A DNA stretch of 64,000 bases, taken from positions 191,170 to 255,169 of the forward strand of contig NZ_FRAB01000002.1 in NCBI RefSeq assembly GCF_900142195.1, given 5' to 3'. A program made the translations under genes and the position numbers. The notes below the pieces were generated by a model. It searched no databases, was not told the origin of the DNA, and worked only from the letters and a program-made list of their open reading frames with translations. Source of the DNA: Paraburkholderia terricola (GTDB lineage Bacteria; Pseudomonadota; Gammaproteobacteria; Burkholderiales; Burkholderiaceae). This document shows, piece by piece, positions 63,467 to 64,000 of the stretch; the stretch's first letter is position 1; each line of letters starts with the position of its first letter.

Positions 63467-64000
63467 TCAGACGTCGCGGCGGCAGGCGAGCATGTAGTTC
63501 ACGCTCGTGTCGGCGGACAGCGTGAAATGCTTGCTGAGCGGATTGTAGACAATGCCCTTGATATCGGCCGTGCGCAGGCCGGCGGCGCGCACGAAACCCG
63601 CCAATTCCGACGGGCGGATGAAGCGCGCGTAGTCATGGGTGCCCTTCGGTAGCATTCGCGCGATGTATTCGGCGCCGATCACAGCGAACAGGTACGACTT
63701 CACATTGCGGTTCAGCGTTGAGAAGAACACCCAGCCGCCGGGTTTCACCAGTGTCTTGCATGCCTCGACAATGGCGGCCGGCTGCGGTACGTGCTCCAGC
63801 ATTTCCATGCAGGTAACGACGTCGTAGGTTCCCGGTTCGCGGGCTGCGAGTGCCTCGGCGGCGATTTCTTCGTAACTAACCGTTACGCCGCTTTCAAGGC
63901 TGTGAAGATCGGCGACGCCGAGCGCCTGGTTCGACAAATCGATGCCTTTAACGTGCGCGCCCAGTCCTGCCATGGATTCCGACAAAATGCCTCCGCCGCA
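63467..64000 (-). CDS. ubiG: Ubiquinone biosynthesis O-methyltransferase (3' part)
   Basis: The C-terminal 177 residues of UbiG, cut by the window edge. SAM-binding residues continue from [23 protein letters not shown], with motif [14 protein letters not shown] and the later VFFSTLNRN. It catalyses O-methylation steps of ubiquinone synthesis. It lies about 30 bases upstream of gph and is probably cotranscribed with it. No start codon is inside the window. Confidence 0.95.
   Translation of the reverse strand, partial: CGGGILSESMAGLGAHVKGIDLSNQALGVADLHSLESGVTVSYEEIAAEALAAREPGTYDVVTCMEMLEHVPQPAAIVEACKTLVKPGGWVFFSTLNRNVKSYLFAVIGAEYIARMLPKGTHDYARFIRPSELAGFVRAAGLRTADIKGIVYNPLSKHFTLSADTSVNYMLACRRDV

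Overview
The window is a chromosomal segment of a high-GC beta-proteobacterium. The tmRNA tag peptide (ANDDTFALAA), the NAD-dependent formate dehydrogenase set, DsbB, DUF2968 and overall codon use all point to Burkholderia/Paraburkholderia. Almost everything is ordinary chromosome; no phage or insertion sequence was seen.

Region by region. 1-5.0 kb: tRNA-Thr(CGT), fbp, a HigBA-type toxin-antitoxin pair with a palindromic operator, and pepN. 5.2-6.9 kb: a DUF4136 lipoprotein and a UPF0016 manganese exporter behind a clear yybP-ykoY Mn2+ riboswitch. 7.5-27.0 kb: a large aryl polyene (APE) pigment cluster. It holds a chain-length factor, an acyltransferase, two ACPs, an acyl ligase fused to a dehydratase, a glycosyltransferase-acyltransferase fusion, an MIO-type aromatic amino acid lyase, a thioesterase, a LolA-like carrier, an MMPL exporter, three ketosynthases, a stand-alone dehydratase and a ketoreductase. 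Two small paralogous secreted proteins, a methyltransferase and a halogenase-like flavoprotein follow. Most genes overlap the next by 1-26 bases, so the core is probably one long translationally coupled operon.

27.1-34.8 kb: a purine catabolic block read leftward (xdhA, xdhB, xdhC, an adenine/adenosine deaminase, guaD). 35.1-40.1 kb: dsbB, then an amidase, GntR regulator, MFS transporter and DUF2848 protein on the same strand, which look like a catabolic operon for an unknown amide. 40.3-50.7 kb: a CPA2 antiporter, a class I glutamine amidotransferase-like hydrolase with a very long disordered N-terminus, a DUF2968 protein, a one-TM hypothetical, a GNAT enzyme, a citrate/tricarballylate-type MFS symporter and a TPR-glycosyltransferase. 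50.8-52.3 kb: a zinc-type SmtB/ArsR repressor with a matching operator, coupled to a His-repeat CDF exporter. 52.5-54.2 kb: an FAD aromatic monooxygenase.

54.3-60.8 kb: NAD-dependent molybdenum formate dehydrogenase (fdsG-B-A-D) divergent from a ModE-like regulator. 60.9-64 kb: two small secreted proteins, a remnant of a substrate-binding protein beside ssrA (tmRNA), gph, and the 3' part of ubiG, which runs off the right edge.

The most interesting content is the APE cluster. It takes its aryl starter from an amino-acid lyase, carries a halogenase-like enzyme, has unusual fusions and a third ketosynthase, and contains in-frame hexanucleotide or 18-base repeats in several consecutive enzymes.
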